NCBI RefSeq assembly: GCF_907164555.1 | Contig: NZ_CAJQZC010000005.1 | Coordinates: 124,001 to 188,000, forward strand | Source: Paraburkholderia saeva | GTDB lineage: Bacteria > Pseudomonadota > Gammaproteobacteria > Burkholderiales > Burkholderiaceae | Direction: 5' to 3' | Length of the DNA stretch: 64,000 nt | In this document: in pieces, positions 53,131 through 63,069 of the stretch | Position numbering within the stretch: position 1 is the stretch's first letter | Layout of the letters: each line of letters begins with the position of its first letter | Program-made: the position numbers and the translations under genes | The notes under the pieces: model-generated | Told to the model about the DNA's origin: nothing | Database searches by the model: none | Seen by the model: the letters and a program-made list of their open reading frames with translations, nothing else

Positions 53131-53667
53131 TTACCGGGCCACGCGTCGCGCGAGAAACTCGGCTTCGAGCCGCCAGGTCACGCCGTCCGGTTCGAGCGCA
53201 ACACCGGTCCAGTGAAATGAATCGCGCGTGATATCGGTGAAATTCCAGCGGATCGGCGTGCCATCCGCATGCGCGCCGATCTGCACGATATCGCGCCCCA
53301 AGCGCCGGCCGATGAGTTCGTCGCGCTGGCCGCTACCGGGGTTCATATACGTGACGCGCCACGCGTGCAATGCCGCGTCCCAGACCCGCAATGTGGTGCC
53401 GTACATCGTCGTGTCTGCGCCGCACGCCGGTGTGCGCCCATTGCGTCGCGGCATGATCCAGACGTCCTGGACCGCACGGCCTTCCAGCACCCACGCGAAA
53501 TGCGCTTCGGCCTTCAACTCCTGTGCACGCACGTCGGTGCGGTAATGGAGCACGTCGAGTTCCCAGCTTCCGGCGAGCCAGCCATAGGCGTCGTCGGCTT
53601 CGCTGATCCCGGCTGCGCGGCCGTGGGCCACGAGTGCTTCAGTGATTCCGTCCGTCACGTTCATCAT
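53131..53667 (-). CDS. Hypothetical protein, DUF1579-like pattern (178 aa)
   Basis: A soluble protein with the layout YGWLAGSWELDVLHYRTDVR, then AEAHFAWVLEGRAVQDVWIM, WRVTYMNPGSGQRDELIGRR and DSFHWTGVALEPDGVTWRLE. The G-S-W-E start and the alternation of strands suggest a lipocalin-like barrel of the type seen in DUF1579 proteins; this is a fold guess. Start at MMNVTDG (53667). It is convergent with the aminotransferase (24 nt between stops) and divergent from the AraC gene. Function unknown. Confidence 0.75.
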   Translation of the reverse strand: MMNVTDGITEALVAHGRAAGISEADDAYGWLAGSWELDVLHYRTDVRAQELKAEAHFAWVLEGRAVQDVWIMPRRNGRTPACGADTTMYGTTLRVWDAALHAWRVTYMNPGSGQRDELIGRRLGRDIVQIGAHADGTPIRWNFTDITRDSFHWTGVALEPDGVTWRLEAEFLARRVAR

Positions 53668-53774
53668 CCGTTCTCCCGTGCTTCGTCGAAGTTATCGATA
53701 GCGGCATACGCAGCGAAACCGCGTTTGCCGCCGATGTGATAAAACAAGCGTACCGGGCGGGACGAGGTGAAATC

Positions 53775-54668
53775 TTGGGGAAAATTGCCATAGAACTGCA
53801 GGAGGCGCTGGCGCGGCGCACGCGCGAAGGTGCGCGGGGCGAGACACGCGCCCGCACACTCGCAACGGGCGAAGGCTGGGCTATTCGCGACGTGCTGTGC
53901 ACATTCGGCCCGCGCGACCGTCCGTTCGAAGAGCGGCACGAGGGCGTGTGCATTGCGATGATCGTCGCCGGATCGTTTGGTTATCGCGCGGCGGCCGGTC
54001 GCGAATTGCTGACGCCCGGTTCGCTGCTGCTCGGCAACGCCGGCGAATGCTTTGAATGCGGCCATCGTCATGGCGCGGGCGACCGTTGCGTCTCGGTCAG
54101 CTACACCCGTCCGTATTTCGGTCAGCTCGCAGCGGATCTCGGCATACGTGGCAGCGAACGCGTGTTCCGGCAGGTACGTGTGCCGCCATTGCGGGCGCTG
54201 ACGCCATGTGTGGTCCGGGCGTGCGCCGGCGCGAGTGGTTCCCTTCAGGCTCCGTGGGACGAGTTCGCTGTCGAACTGGCGGCACGGACGTTAAGTGTCG
54301 TGTCGGAACATCGCAGAAGCGCGTCGTTGCCCACCGCGGTGGCATCGTCGCGCGTCCCGCAGACTGCGCGGATGATCGACGACGCGCCTCACGAAGCGCA
54401 CACGCTGCACTCGCTCGCATGCGCAGCCGGTATGAGCGAGTTCCACTTTCTTCGCACTTTCCAGCGCGTGACGGGTGTGACGCCCCATCAGTACGTGCTG
54501 CGTGCGCGTATCCGCGCTGCCGCGCTGCGACTCGTCGACGATACCGCGAAAATCGTCGACGTCGCGCTCGATTGCGGCTTTAACGACGTATCAAATTTCA
54601 ACCACGCATTTCGCGCCGAGTTCGGCGTCAGTCCGCGCGCGTACCGGTCCGGCGCACAACGCGTATGA
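53775..54668 (+). CDS. AraC-family transcriptional regulator, TTG start (297 aa)
   Basis: C-terminal double HTH: LHSLACAAGMSEFHFLRTFQ, then RVTGVTPHQYVLRARIRAAA and IVDVALDCGFNDVSNFNHAF, with FGVSPRAYR. The N-terminal sensing domain has FEERHEGVCIAMIVAGSFGY and LLTPGSLLLGNAGECFECGH, a cupin-like AraC_binding pattern with a Cys/His-rich strand (CFECGHRHGAGDRC). Start: TTG at 53775, because GAGGTGAAATC precedes it and the product then opens LGKIAIELQEALARR, as in relatives I recall; a GTG at 53736 is the alternative. Its stop overlaps the next gene (ATGA). Confidence 0.85.
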   Translation: MGKIAIELQEALARRTREGARGETRARTLATGEGWAIRDVLCTFGPRDRPFEERHEGVCIAMIVAGSFGYRAAAGRELLTPGSLLLGNAGECFECGHRHGAGDRCVSVSYTRPYFGQLAADLGIRGSERVFRQVRVPPLRALTPCVVRACAGASGSLQAPWDEFAVELAARTLSVVSEHRRSASLPTAVASSRVPQTARMIDDAPHEAHTLHSLACAAGMSEFHFLRTFQRVTGVTPHQYVLRARIRAAALRLVDDTAKIVDVALDCGFNDVSNFNHAFRAEFGVSPRAYRSGAQRV

Positions 54669-56560
54669 GGCGGCGCGGCGTCCTGCACCGACTGGCGCTG
54701 ACATCGTGCCTGACGGCATGCTGCATGCTGTCTTCCGCGCATGCAGCCGACACGACGAGCGCCGACGACGTTCCGCCTTCGACGCTGGAACGTGACGTCC
54801 ATCTCTTCGTCGTGCAGAGCGACGGCTCCGTCGAGGAGCGCGATGACTCGACGCTTCGCGCGAATACGACGAGCGGCGTCGACGAAGTCGCACAGCGTTA
54901 CGTGTGGTTCAACAAGGACATCGAGCAGATCCAGTTGCTGAGCGCAGAGACGATCGGCCGCGATGGCGTCGTGCGACCGGTCGGCCCGGAAGGGATTCGC
55001 GATGTGCAGGAGCCGCGTTCCGCGGGCGCGCCGACGTTTCAGGACGGCGTACTGCGTACCGTTATCTTTCCGGGCGTCGAACCCGGCGCGCGCGTGCGCC
55101 TCGTCTTCAGCAAGAAACGCACAATACCCCTTCAGGCAGGCACGTTTTCGTATTTTGTCGAACCCGAACGCGAGCCCGTTGAGTTCCAGCAACTGATCTT
55201 CGACCTGCCGGCTACGCTGCCATTGCATGTCGATGCGCGCGGCTACGTCGCACTCGATCCGGTGACGGAGAACGGTCGCACACGCTATACGTTCGAATAC
55301 CGCCACGGCCCCTACGCGCCGACCGAGCGTGGGGCAGTGGGCTATGTCACGTGGGGCGACCGCCTGATGGTTTCCACTACGCCGGATTACGCCGCGTTTG
55401 CCGAGCGCTACCGGTCGCCCGCTACAGACCCGAGCGCCAGCGATGCCGCCATCGTGCAACTCGCCCAATCGCTTACGGCACAAACCGGTGACCCGCGCAC
55501 CAAAGCACAACTGCTTTACGACTGGATGCGCTTTAACGTGCGTTACGTCGCGCTGTTTCTGGGCGAGACAGCGGCGACGCCGCATCGCGCGACCGACATC
55601 CTGCGCAACCGCTACGGCGACTGCAAGGATTACGTTGCCCTGTATGGCGCGCTGCTCGCCGCGGTCGGCATCCGTAGCGAAGCGGTGCTGCTGAATCTGG
55701 GGCCGGTTTACACGTTGCCATCGGTGCCGGGATACGGCGCGAGCGCGATCAATCACGCCATTCTCTGGATGCCGGACCTGGGGCTTTACGCGGATGCCTC
55801 CGCGGGCGGCACGAGCTTTGGCTTTCTACCGGCGGGCGTGATGGACCGGCCTGTGCTGCTGGTGAACGAGGGCGTGCTGTCGCGCACGCCCGCTACGCAG
55901 CCGCGCGGGCGCAGCGTGCGGTTGCAGTTCGACATCGGCGCCGACGGCAACGCGGCATACACGTATCGCGTCGAGGATTCCGGCTCGACGGCGGAACCCG
56001 AGCGCAACATGTTCCGCCGCTCAACGCGCCTGCGGGCACAACAGATCGCCGTCGACCGTCTGCGCCAGACGGGGCTGCAAGGCACGGCACAAGTGCGCAC
56101 CGGTGACCTCACAGCGACGCAGGGGCCGTTCACGAGCACGATCGAGGGCACGGTCGAGCATTTCGCGTGGCCTGACGGCACGACGGCGCTGCCGGCCCTG
56201 TCGAGCCTTTCCGGTGGAATTGCGACACAGGTTCTGGCGTGGCTCGCCGAACCGGTGCGCACGCAACCTTATGTGTGCATCGGCGGCGACTTCGATGAAA
56301 CCGCGCAGATCTCGCTGCCGGCCAGTCTGCGCGTGACCGACATCCCGCGCGACGCGGAGGTTCACGTCGCATCGCTGGATTACGTATCGCACTATGTGTT
56401 TGATCCGGCGTCACGGACGTTGCAGGTCACACGGCAACTGCACGCCGAGTTCGGCCATCAGATGTGTGCGCCGGAAGAGTTCGCGGCGGCCCGGGCCGCG
56501 CTGGTCAGGATCGAGCGCGACGCGTTTTCGCAGATCGTCGTGAAGGCTGCAGGGCGTTAA
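54665..56560 (+). CDS. Exported DUF3857 / transglutaminase-like protein (631 aa)
   Basis: Signal peptide at residues 1-28 (LALTSCLTACCMLSSAHA). A DUF3857 domain follows (about 40-230: RYVWFNKDIEQIQLLSAETI ... GAVGYVTWGDRLMVSTTPDY). A transglutaminase-like domain (about 265-400) has the papain-type triad Cys320 in RYGDCKDYV, His364 in INHAILW and Asp377 in LYADASAGG. The last ~200 residues are beta-rich. It could be a periplasmic protease, amidase or cross-linker; the activity is unassigned. Translation is coupled to the AraC gene by a 4-nt overlap. A long-stem hairpin follows at 56562. Confidence 0.88.
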   Translation: MRRRGVLHRLALTSCLTACCMLSSAHAADTTSADDVPPSTLERDVHLFVVQSDGSVEERDDSTLRANTTSGVDEVAQRYVWFNKDIEQIQLLSAETIGRDGVVRPVGPEGIRDVQEPRSAGAPTFQDGVLRTVIFPGVEPGARVRLVFSKKRTIPLQAGTFSYFVEPEREPVEFQQLIFDLPATLPLHVDARGYVALDPVTENGRTRYTFEYRHGPYAPTERGAVGYVTWGDRLMVSTTPDYAAFAERYRSPATDPSASDAAIVQLAQSLTAQTGDPRTKAQLLYDWMRFNVRYVALFLGETAATPHRATDILRNRYGDCKDYVALYGALLAAVGIRSEAVLLNLGPVYTLPSVPGYGASAINHAILWMPDLGLYADASAGGTSFGFLPAGVMDRPVLLVNEGVLSRTPATQPRGRSVRLQFDIGADGNAAYTYRVEDSGSTAEPERNMFRRSTRLRAQQIAVDRLRQTGLQGTAQVRTGDLTATQGPFTSTIEGTVEHFAWPDGTTALPALSSLSGGIATQVLAWLAEPVRTQPYVCIGGDFDETAQISLPASLRVTDIPRDAEVHVASLDYVSHYVFDPASRTLQVTRQLHAEFGHQMCAPEEFAAARAALVRIERDAFSQIVVKAAGR

Positions 56561-56561
56561 A

Positions 56562-56611
56562 GACGTTCGCGCTGTCTGGCCAAAGCGCGAGAGGCGCGCA
56601 GCGCGAACGTC
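56562..56611. terminator. Long-loop hairpin between convergent genes
   Basis: A perfect 13-bp stem, GACGTTCGCGCTG (56562-56574) with CAGCGCGAACGTC (56599-56611), and a 24-nt loop. No T-run. It lies between the transglutaminase-like gene (stop at 56560) and the convergent livK-type gene (stop at 56634) and may end both messages. Confidence 0.7.
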
Positions 56612-56633
56612 ACATCGGAAACGCGAGTCAGGC

Positions 56634-57785
56634 TTAAACGCCGCTCTTCGTCACAACCGGCACCCACGTGCCGCCCTTGACCTGATACAGCGTCGAGGAC
56701 GCGTTCTTGAGCGCACCGGTGCTGTCGAACGCGATCGTTCCGGTGATGCCTTCGAAGCTGATGCTCTTGAGCGCAGGACGGTACACGTCAGGCGTCGTCG
56801 ACTTCGCGGCCTGCATCGCCTTGATCGCCGCCCATGCCGCGTCGTAGCCGAACGGCGAATACGACAGGATGTCGACGCCAAAGCGCTGTTTGAACTTCGC
56901 CGAAAAATCCTTGCCGCCCGGCAGTTGCGACAGCGGCCGGCCGTATTCCCACGCCATCACGCCTTCGGCCGCATCGCCCGCGAGCTTGATGAACTCGGGG
57001 TCCTCGACGCCACCGCCGCCAACGAGCTGCGCCGTCATCCCAAGCTGCTTCATCTTCTTGGCGAGACCGGCTGCCTGTGTGTCGAGGCCGCCAAAGAAGA
57101 TCAGGTCGGCGTTGGTCGACTTGATTTTCGTGAGCTGGGTGCTGAAATCGACGGCCTTGTTGTCGGTGTATTCGCGCGTGACGATCGTGCCGCCATGCGC
57201 TTTCACCGCCTTTTCGAACTCGTCGGCTTCGCCCTGACCGAACGCCGTGCGGTCGTCGATGATCGCGATGCGTTTAGCCTTCGTCACTTCAACGGCGTAG
57301 ACGCCCGCGTTGCCGGCGTTTTGCGCGTCGGTGGAAATCACCATGAACGTGTTGGCGAAACCGCGGCCCGTGATCGTCGGATTCGTCGCAGCCGGGTCGA
57401 TGACCGGGATGCCGGCCTGCTCATAGATCTGCGAAGCCGGAATCGTCGTGCCCGAGTTGAAGTGGCCGACGACCACCGAGACACCCTGGTCCACCAGCTT
57501 CTGCGCGGCCTGCACGCCGATACGCGGGTCGGCCTGATCGTCTTCGGAAACGAGATCGAAATGCGCGACCTTGTCGCCGATCTTGATCTTCTGTGCATTC
57601 GCCTCGTCGATCGCGAGCCGCACGCCGTTTTGCAGGTCTTTTCCATAGCCCGCATTCACGCCCGTCAATGGCGCGGCAAAGCCGACCTTGACTGGCAGAT
57701 CTTCCGCAAAGCCGGACAGCGGTGCGAGCGTCAGGGCAGCGCCGACCAGCACGGCGAAGGGTTGCATCGTCTTGCGAAGACTCAT
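56634..57785 (-). CDS. livK: Branched-chain amino acid ABC transporter substrate-binding protein (383 aa)
   Basis: Periplasmic-binding protein of the Leu/Ile/Val type. Signal peptide: MSLRKTMQPFAVLVGAALTL, cleaved near GFAEDLPVKV. Then KVGFAAPLTGVNAGYGKDLQ, GVSVVVGHFNSGTTIPASQI, IDPAATNPTITGRGFANTFM and AIIDDRTAFGQGEADEFEKA are the standard blocks. Start: ATG at 57785 after GGAGAG. The permease and ATPase genes livHMGF are not in this window, so it is an orphan component; ligand could be a branched-chain amino acid or a related compound. Confidence 0.93.
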   Translation of the reverse strand: MSLRKTMQPFAVLVGAALTLAPLSGFAEDLPVKVGFAAPLTGVNAGYGKDLQNGVRLAIDEANAQKIKIGDKVAHFDLVSEDDQADPRIGVQAAQKLVDQGVSVVVGHFNSGTTIPASQIYEQAGIPVIDPAATNPTITGRGFANTFMVISTDAQNAGNAGVYAVEVTKAKRIAIIDDRTAFGQGEADEFEKAVKAHGGTIVTREYTDNKAVDFSTQLTKIKSTNADLIFFGGLDTQAAGLAKKMKQLGMTAQLVGGGGVEDPEFIKLAGDAAEGVMAWEYGRPLSQLPGGKDFSAKFKQRFGVDILSYSPFGYDAAWAAIKAMQAAKSTTPDVYRPALKSISFEGITGTIAFDSTGALKNASSTLYQVKGGTWVPVVTKSGV

Positions 57786-58097
57786 GTTCTCTCCATCCAT
57801 CGACAAGGTTCACAAACGGAAACTGACGGTACGGGCAGGACGGGCACAGCGACTCATGCAAACGACAGCAAACGAAGCGGTCCACAACCAGCCCGATCGT
57901 GATGATCATTCTGGCGCGAATATAGAAAGCCAATTTGAGGCCGTCTTGGCAGTTCGCGGCGCTTTGACTGCGCATTTCAGCACAGGTGGCGCAGGCGCGA
58001 GACCAGGGTATGACCTCAGAGGCGGAAGGCGCAGCCACAGCGGGCGGCGGAGAGGGCGTGGCAATCAGAGGCCGGCGCGGGTGCGCCAGCCGGCATA
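57786..58097. promoter_or_regulatory. Upstream region of livK, no gene
   Basis: 312 bases. The livK promoter should lie here on the minus strand; an A/T-rich patch at 57915-57935 (TATATT on the minus strand) is the best -10 candidate, but no good -35 was found at the right distance. TGATGATCATT near 57900 is a short palindrome. The right part is GC-rich and shows nothing. Confidence 0.4.
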
Positions 58098-58559
58098 TCA
58101 ATGCTCGCCTTGCAGGCGCAGCAGTTCTTCGCGCAGGCGAATGAGCGGTTCCTTGACGTCGTCTTCCGCCCAGGTGTCGAGATCGTCGATGGCGCGCATG
58201 CAGCCGTCGAGCAGCACGTCGAGATCGACCGGGATACCGTTCGCCATCGCGAACTGGATCGTCTCGGCGAACTGCTGGCATTCGTCCTCGCCGTACGAGA
58301 TGTCGAGATTGTCGGCGATGATTTCAGCGATGTTGCTGCGCGCCTTGTCGTCAGGCGTGACGAGATCGACGATGCCGCCCGCCACCGCCGGGGAATAGTA
58401 GAGCGCAATGTCGAGCCATTGAGCGGGATCGAAGTCCGCCTCGCCGAACTGGCTCTCGAAGTACTCGATGGCTTCCTGTTCGTGTGCTTCGTCGGCGTCG
58501 ACGCTGATGCACAAATCCTCAAAAATCTCTTCCCGCTCGCTGCGGATGTGTCCGTCCAT
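58098..58559 (-). CDS. Acidic hypothetical protein (153 aa)
   Basis: Start: ATG at 58559 (MDGHIRSEREEIFEDLCISV) with AAGAGG upstream; the frame beyond is Arg-rich and not protein-like. The product is strongly acidic, with many Asp and Glu, and mostly helical (DADEAHEQEAIEYFESQFGE, DLDTWAEDDVKEPLIRLREE). No signal peptide, membrane segment or known motif. It stands between livK and pdxY on the same strand with long gaps on both sides. Function unknown. Confidence 0.7.
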   Translation of the reverse strand: MDGHIRSEREEIFEDLCISVDADEAHEQEAIEYFESQFGEADFDPAQWLDIALYYSPAVAGGIVDLVTPDDKARSNIAEIIADNLDISYGEDECQQFAETIQFAMANGIPVDLDVLLDGCMRAIDDLDTWAEDDVKEPLIRLREELLRLQGEH

Positions 58560-58721
58560 CTGTGCCTCTTTGCCTTGTTGCGGTGACGCGCGTGGTGCGA
58601 TGAATATCGCCTTATATGGCCGGCCCGCCCGAAAAAGGCGAGCCGCCCGGGCACGAATTATAGGACGTTGCGCGACCGCGCACAGATGCCGGTCGTCAGC
58701 GGACAAGGCGGGCTCGCGCGC

Positions 58722-59603
58722 TTAATCCGCTTCGTTCACGACCCACGCGTCGAACCAGTCGCGCGGATGCGCGATCTCATTTTGCGCCGCGACCAGTTCG
58801 AGTTCGTAGCGGTGCGCTTCCCACGTCGCCTTGACAACCGCGTTGACGGCCGCAAGCGTATGTTCGAACGCCGAGCGCACCGGATCGCCCAGCAACGTGC
58901 GCGCGACGAACACCGCGCTCGTCAGGTCGCCGACGCCGACCGGCTGGCGCGCGAACGGATACAGGGGACGCTGGCCCATCCACGCTTCGCGCTCGGTGAC
59001 GACGAGCATGTTGAAACGGTCGGCGGGCGAATTGCGGTCGAGCAGATGCTTCACGAGCATGATCTTCGGCCCGCGCCGGATGACTTCACGGCAGGCGGCG
59101 ACGGCTTCCTCGACGGTTTCGATTTCGCGTCCGGCGAGCCGTTGCAGTTCGATATGGTTGGGCGCCATGCCGTCGGCGACTTCGGGCATCGTGCGCACGA
59201 GGAACTCCTGGATGCCCGGCTCGACCTTGCAGCCGCCTGAAACGCCGCCCGGCGCCGAACCCATCACCGGATCGCAGAAGTACCACGCGTTGGGGTTCGC
59301 GGCCTTCACGGCGCGCACGATTTCGATCACCGCCTCGCCCTGGTCGGGCGCGCCCAGATAGCCCGAGAGCACCGCGTCGCAGCGTGGCAGCACGCCAATC
59401 GCGCCGATGCCGTCGACGAGTTCTTCCATCTGTGCGGCGTCGATCGCGCTGCCCGTCCAGTGGCCGTATTGCGTGTGATTGGAGAACTGCACCGTATTGA
59501 GCGGCCACACGTTGACGCCGAGGCGGCGCATCGGAAACTCTGCGGCGCTGTTGCCCGCATGACCGAAAACCACGTGCGACTGAATGCTCAGGACGTTTTT
59601 CAT
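58722..59603 (-). CDS. pdxY: Pyridoxal kinase PdxY (293 aa)
   Basis: Ribokinase-fold kinase that phosphorylates pyridoxal to PLP in the vitamin B6 salvage pathway. [20 protein letters not shown] is the canonical start; [20 protein letters not shown] binds the substrate, [18 protein letters not shown] and [20 protein letters not shown] are further blocks, and [20 protein letters not shown] carries the anion hole and catalytic Asp. The length matches E. coli PdxY (287). Monocistronic as far as can be seen; 268 nt from glgA. Confidence 0.96.
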   Translation of the reverse strand: MKNVLSIQSHVVFGHAGNSAAEFPMRRLGVNVWPLNTVQFSNHTQYGHWTGSAIDAAQMEELVDGIGAIGVLPRCDAVLSGYLGAPDQGEAVIEIVRAVKAANPNAWYFCDPVMGSAPGGVSGGCKVEPGIQEFLVRTMPEVADGMAPNHIELQRLAGREIETVEEAVAACREVIRRGPKIMLVKHLLDRNSPADRFNMLVVTEREAWMGQRPLYPFARQPVGVGDLTSAVFVARTLLGDPVRSAFEHTLAAVNAVVKATWEAHRYELELVAAQNEIAHPRDWFDAWVVNEAD

Positions 59604-59871
59604 GGTGTGCTTCGCCGGCGCGGACGTTGCGCGCCACTTGCGGTGAAATGGAAAAGGATTCGCGAGCTGGCCGCTGGAAGCGTAGACCCCGGCCGCTCAC
59701 GACGATGCCAGCCGATCGCGTGTGCTGCAGCGCATTCAGGAACAATACCCGAGTTTTGGCGCTTGTGGACCGGATCCGGCCCCGCGTTGTTGCGTCGAAC
59801 CATCAGGTCGGCGCGTTTTCGCGGGTCCTGCGATGGGCGTCGGCGCGGCCAGCCCGTGCGGCCCGCGAGGC

Positions 59872-61332
59872 TTAAAGCAGCCCGCGATACAGCGCCAGAT
59901 ACTGTTCTGCCGATGCGCCCCAGCCAAAGTCCTGGCGCATCGCGCGTTGCTGTGTGGCTTTCCATTCGGTGCGCCGCGCGTAGAGCGCGAACGCACGCCG
60001 GATCGCGCCTTGCAGCGCGTCGGGCACGAAGTGGATGAACACGAATCCGGTTGCGAGATCGTCCGCGAGGTTTTCGAGCGACGCGTCGACCACGGTATCC
60101 GCCAGACCTCCAACGCAATGCACGAGCGGAAGCGTTCCGTACGCCAGCGCGTAAAGCTGCGTGAGCCCACAGGGCTCGAAACGCGACGGCACTGCAATCA
60201 CATCGCTGCCCGCGACGATTTCATGTGCGAGCGCCTCGTCGAAACCGCGCTCGACGGCGACCGCATCCGGATGCGCCTGCGCGACGCGCAAGAGGCCGTT
60301 TTCAAGCGCCGGGTCGCCCGTGCCGAGCACGACGAGCTGGCCGCCACGCTTGATGATTTCCGGCAGGGCGGCCAGCAGCAGGTCGAGACCTTTCTGTTCC
60401 GTCAGGCGGCTCACCACGCCGAACAGCAGCGCGTCGCTTTTCTGCGCGATGCCGAAGCGTTTTTGCAGCGCTTCCTTGCAGGCGCGTTTGCCTGCAAGAC
60501 GCGAACTCGTGTAACGCGCGGGGAGGACGGCGTCGTTCGCCGGGCACCAGATGGAATAGTCGACGCCGTTCAGAATGCCGCTCAGGTCGTGCGCGCGTTC
60601 GCGCAGGAGCGCGTCGAGGCCACCGCCTTGCGCGAGCGTCTGGATTTCGCGTGCGTAGGTCGGGCTGACGGTGGTGATGCGGTCGGCGTAATACAACCCA
60701 GCTTTCAGGAACGACAGCTGGCCGTAAAACTCGACGCCATGCATGTCGAAGAAATCCGCCGGCAGGCCGAGCTGTCCGAACTGCTGCGCCGGGAAGATGC
60801 CCTGATACGCGAGGTTGTGCACCGTGAAGACGCTGCGCGCGACGGGCTTGCCCTGCGCGCGTTCGGCTGCCTTCAGATAGGCCGGCGCGAGACCCGCGTG
60901 CCAGTCGTGCGCGTGAACGATCTGCGGCGCCCATGAAGCATCCACGTGCTGCGCAAGCTGCGCGGCCGTCCAGCCGAGGAGCGCGAAACGTTGTGCGTTG
61001 TCGCCGTACGGCACATGATCGTCGTCGAGGTACGGGTTGCCGTGGCGCGTGTACAGCGCGTCGGCGCGGATGATGTAGACCTGCAGGCCCGTCGCTGCGA
61101 GCGTGCCGAGTTCGAGCGTCACGCGCGCCGCGCCGAAGCGGCTGCCGAGGTCGGCCACCGGCCGCAGATCGGCGAGACCGCTGACGACGGGCGGAAAACC
61201 CGGCAGCAGGGCGCGCACATCGGCGCCACGTTCGATCAGCGCGGGCGGAAGGGCGCCGACCACGTCGGCGAGTCCGCCGGTCTTCAGGAGCGGATACAGC
61301 TCGCTCGCGACGTGCAGGACGCGCGTCGTCAT
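59872..61332 (-). CDS. glgA: Glycogen synthase, ADP-glucose type (486 aa)
   Basis: GT5 glucosyltransferase extending alpha-1,4-glucan from ADP-glucose. N-terminal ELYPLLKTGGLADVVGALPP holds the K-T-G-G-L ADP-glucose motif; IVHAHDWHAGLAPAYLKAAE and FTVHNLAYQGIFPAQQFGQL follow. The C-terminal Rossmann half has VVSRLTEQKGLDLLLAALPE and PSRFEPCGLTQLYALAYGTL with the catalytic Glu. Length typical (~480). It follows glgC by 82 nt on the same strand, giving the usual C-A pair. Confidence 0.96.
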   Translation of the reverse strand: MTTRVLHVASELYPLLKTGGLADVVGALPPALIERGADVRALLPGFPPVVSGLADLRPVADLGSRFGAARVTLELGTLAATGLQVYIIRADALYTRHGNPYLDDDHVPYGDNAQRFALLGWTAAQLAQHVDASWAPQIVHAHDWHAGLAPAYLKAAERAQGKPVARSVFTVHNLAYQGIFPAQQFGQLGLPADFFDMHGVEFYGQLSFLKAGLYYADRITTVSPTYAREIQTLAQGGGLDALLRERAHDLSGILNGVDYSIWCPANDAVLPARYTSSRLAGKRACKEALQKRFGIAQKSDALLFGVVSRLTEQKGLDLLLAALPEIIKRGGQLVVLGTGDPALENGLLRVAQAHPDAVAVERGFDEALAHEIVAGSDVIAVPSRFEPCGLTQLYALAYGTLPLVHCVGGLADTVVDASLENLADDLATGFVFIHFVPDALQGAIRRAFALYARRTEWKATQQRAMRQDFGWGASAEQYLALYRGLL

Positions 61333-61414
61333 AAGTGAGACTCCTCGTCGAAGCGATGGTTGACGGCTGGCGTGCCGTCACGGTTCACCGTCACGGCGAA
61401 CCACAACGCGGTAA

Positions 61415-62683
61415 CTAGCGTGCCGCCTGCCGTCGCAGGGCATCCGGGGTGACGAGCACGACGCCGCTTTCGGTGCGATAGAAGCGTTCGCCGTCCTGCA
61501 CAGGGTCTTCGCCGATCACGGTGCCTTCCGGAATCGTGCAGCCCCGGTCGATCACGACCTTGCGCAGCCGGCAGCTCGGTCCGATCGTCACCTGTGGCAG
61601 CAAGACTGCCTCATTGATGTTACAGAACGAATTCACCACGCAGTTCGACGACAGCACCGAGCGCGAAATCTGCGAGCCGGAAATGACGCAGCCGCCGCAT
61701 ACGATGAGGTTCGTGGCCGACCCCTGCAGGCCGTTCAGGTCGCGCACGAACTTGGCGGGCGGCAACTGCTGCATGTGCGTCCAGATCGGCCAGTTCGGGT
61801 CGTACAGGTCGAGCGTCGGAATCGTCGAGGCGAGGTCGAGATTCGCGGCCCAATATGCGTCGATCGTGCCGACGTCGCGCCAGTATGGTTCCGTTTCGTT
61901 GCCCGACGATACGCACGACATGCTGAAGGGATGCGCGATCGCATGTCCCTGCGTGACGACGCGCGGCAGGATGTCCTTGCCGAAATCGTGATCGGTCGCG
62001 GCGCTCGTGATGTTTTCCTCGAGCAGGGTGTACAGGTATTCCGTGTTGAACACGTAGATGCCCATGCTGGCGAGCGCCATGTCCGGGCGGCCCGGCATCG
62101 CGGGCGGATCAGCCGGTTTTTCGACGAAGCCCGTTACGCGCCGGTTTTCATCCACATGCATCACGCCGAACGCCACGGCTTCCATGCGCGGCACTTCGAT
62201 ACAGCCGACCGTGCAGTCCGCGCCGCTCTCCGCGTGATCCATGATCATGCGCGTGTAATCCATCTTGTAGATGTGATCGCCCGCAAGTACGACAACGTAC
62301 TTCGGACGGATCGAACGGATGATGTCGAGATTCTGGAACACGGCATCGGCCGTGCCGCGATACCAGTGCGCGCCCTCGACGCGCTGCTGGGCGGGCCACA
62401 GGTCGATGAATTCGTTGAATTCGCCGCGCAGAAACCCCCAGCCGCGCTGCACGTGGCGTATCAGCGAATGCGCCTTGTACTGCGTGACGACCGCGATCCG
62501 GCGAATGCCCGAATTCAGGCAGTTCGACAGGGCGAAGTCGACGATCCGGTATTTGCCGCCGAAATGAACAGCCGGTTTGACACGCTTGTTTGTGAGCGGC
62601 CCGAGACGGGTGCCGCGGCCGCCGGCCAGAACAATGGCGAGCGTGGAGCGTTGCAGATCGTTGAGGCTTGCCGGAGTTTCCAT
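61415..62683 (-). CDS. glgC: Glucose-1-phosphate adenylyltransferase (422 aa)
   Basis: Makes ADP-glucose from ATP and glucose-1-phosphate, the committed step of glycogen synthesis. Nucleotidyltransferase start [20 protein letters not shown] with the G-G-R-G-T-R-L loop, then [40 protein letters not shown] and [30 protein letters not shown] follows, and the C-terminal part is a left-handed beta-helix ([20 protein letters not shown]). Start: ATG at 62683 after GGAG; upstream frame ignored. First gene of glgCA. Confidence 0.97.
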   Translation of the reverse strand: METPASLNDLQRSTLAIVLAGGRGTRLGPLTNKRVKPAVHFGGKYRIVDFALSNCLNSGIRRIAVVTQYKAHSLIRHVQRGWGFLRGEFNEFIDLWPAQQRVEGAHWYRGTADAVFQNLDIIRSIRPKYVVVLAGDHIYKMDYTRMIMDHAESGADCTVGCIEVPRMEAVAFGVMHVDENRRVTGFVEKPADPPAMPGRPDMALASMGIYVFNTEYLYTLLEENITSAATDHDFGKDILPRVVTQGHAIAHPFSMSCVSSGNETEPYWRDVGTIDAYWAANLDLASTIPTLDLYDPNWPIWTHMQQLPPAKFVRDLNGLQGSATNLIVCGGCVISGSQISRSVLSSNCVVNSFCNINEAVLLPQVTIGPSCRLRKVVIDRGCTIPEGTVIGEDPVQDGERFYRTESGVVLVTPDALRRQAAR

Positions 62684-63069
62684 GTTTTCGTCTCCATGAT
62701 TGTTTCCCCCGGTTGCAACGCCTTTGTTTTTTTCGCAACTTTGCCTGACAGTTTTAGCATTGAATCGTCGCCCACGCATAGTCTGGATTATGTGGAGGCA
62801 CGCAATGCCGGATACAGCGGGCACTGCCAGTATCGCCCCGATCCTGCCTGCCCGCGAGTGCGGTGTACCGCAAAGCGCGATTTTTCAGGGCGCAATTAGC
62901 GTGCCACGCGTCGTGGCGCCGCAAACCGGCCGGATGGGCTGCAAGCCCGCCAGCGCATCGGGCGCGCACGACGTAGAATCGACGGCCTGCCCGGCGGATT
63001 CGCCGGGGCGCCGTGTTCTGCCGCGCTCCCTTGAAACCGCTGCTTCCGTTCATCTGCCTCTTTGCGCCC
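62684..63069. promoter_or_regulatory. Divergent glgC / hydrolase upstream region
   Basis: 386 bases with no convincing gene. The glgC side has a T/A-rich stretch at about 62725-62770 suited to a promoter. A GCCACG/CGTGGC hairpin lies near 62902-62916. Nothing else was identified. Confidence 0.45.
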
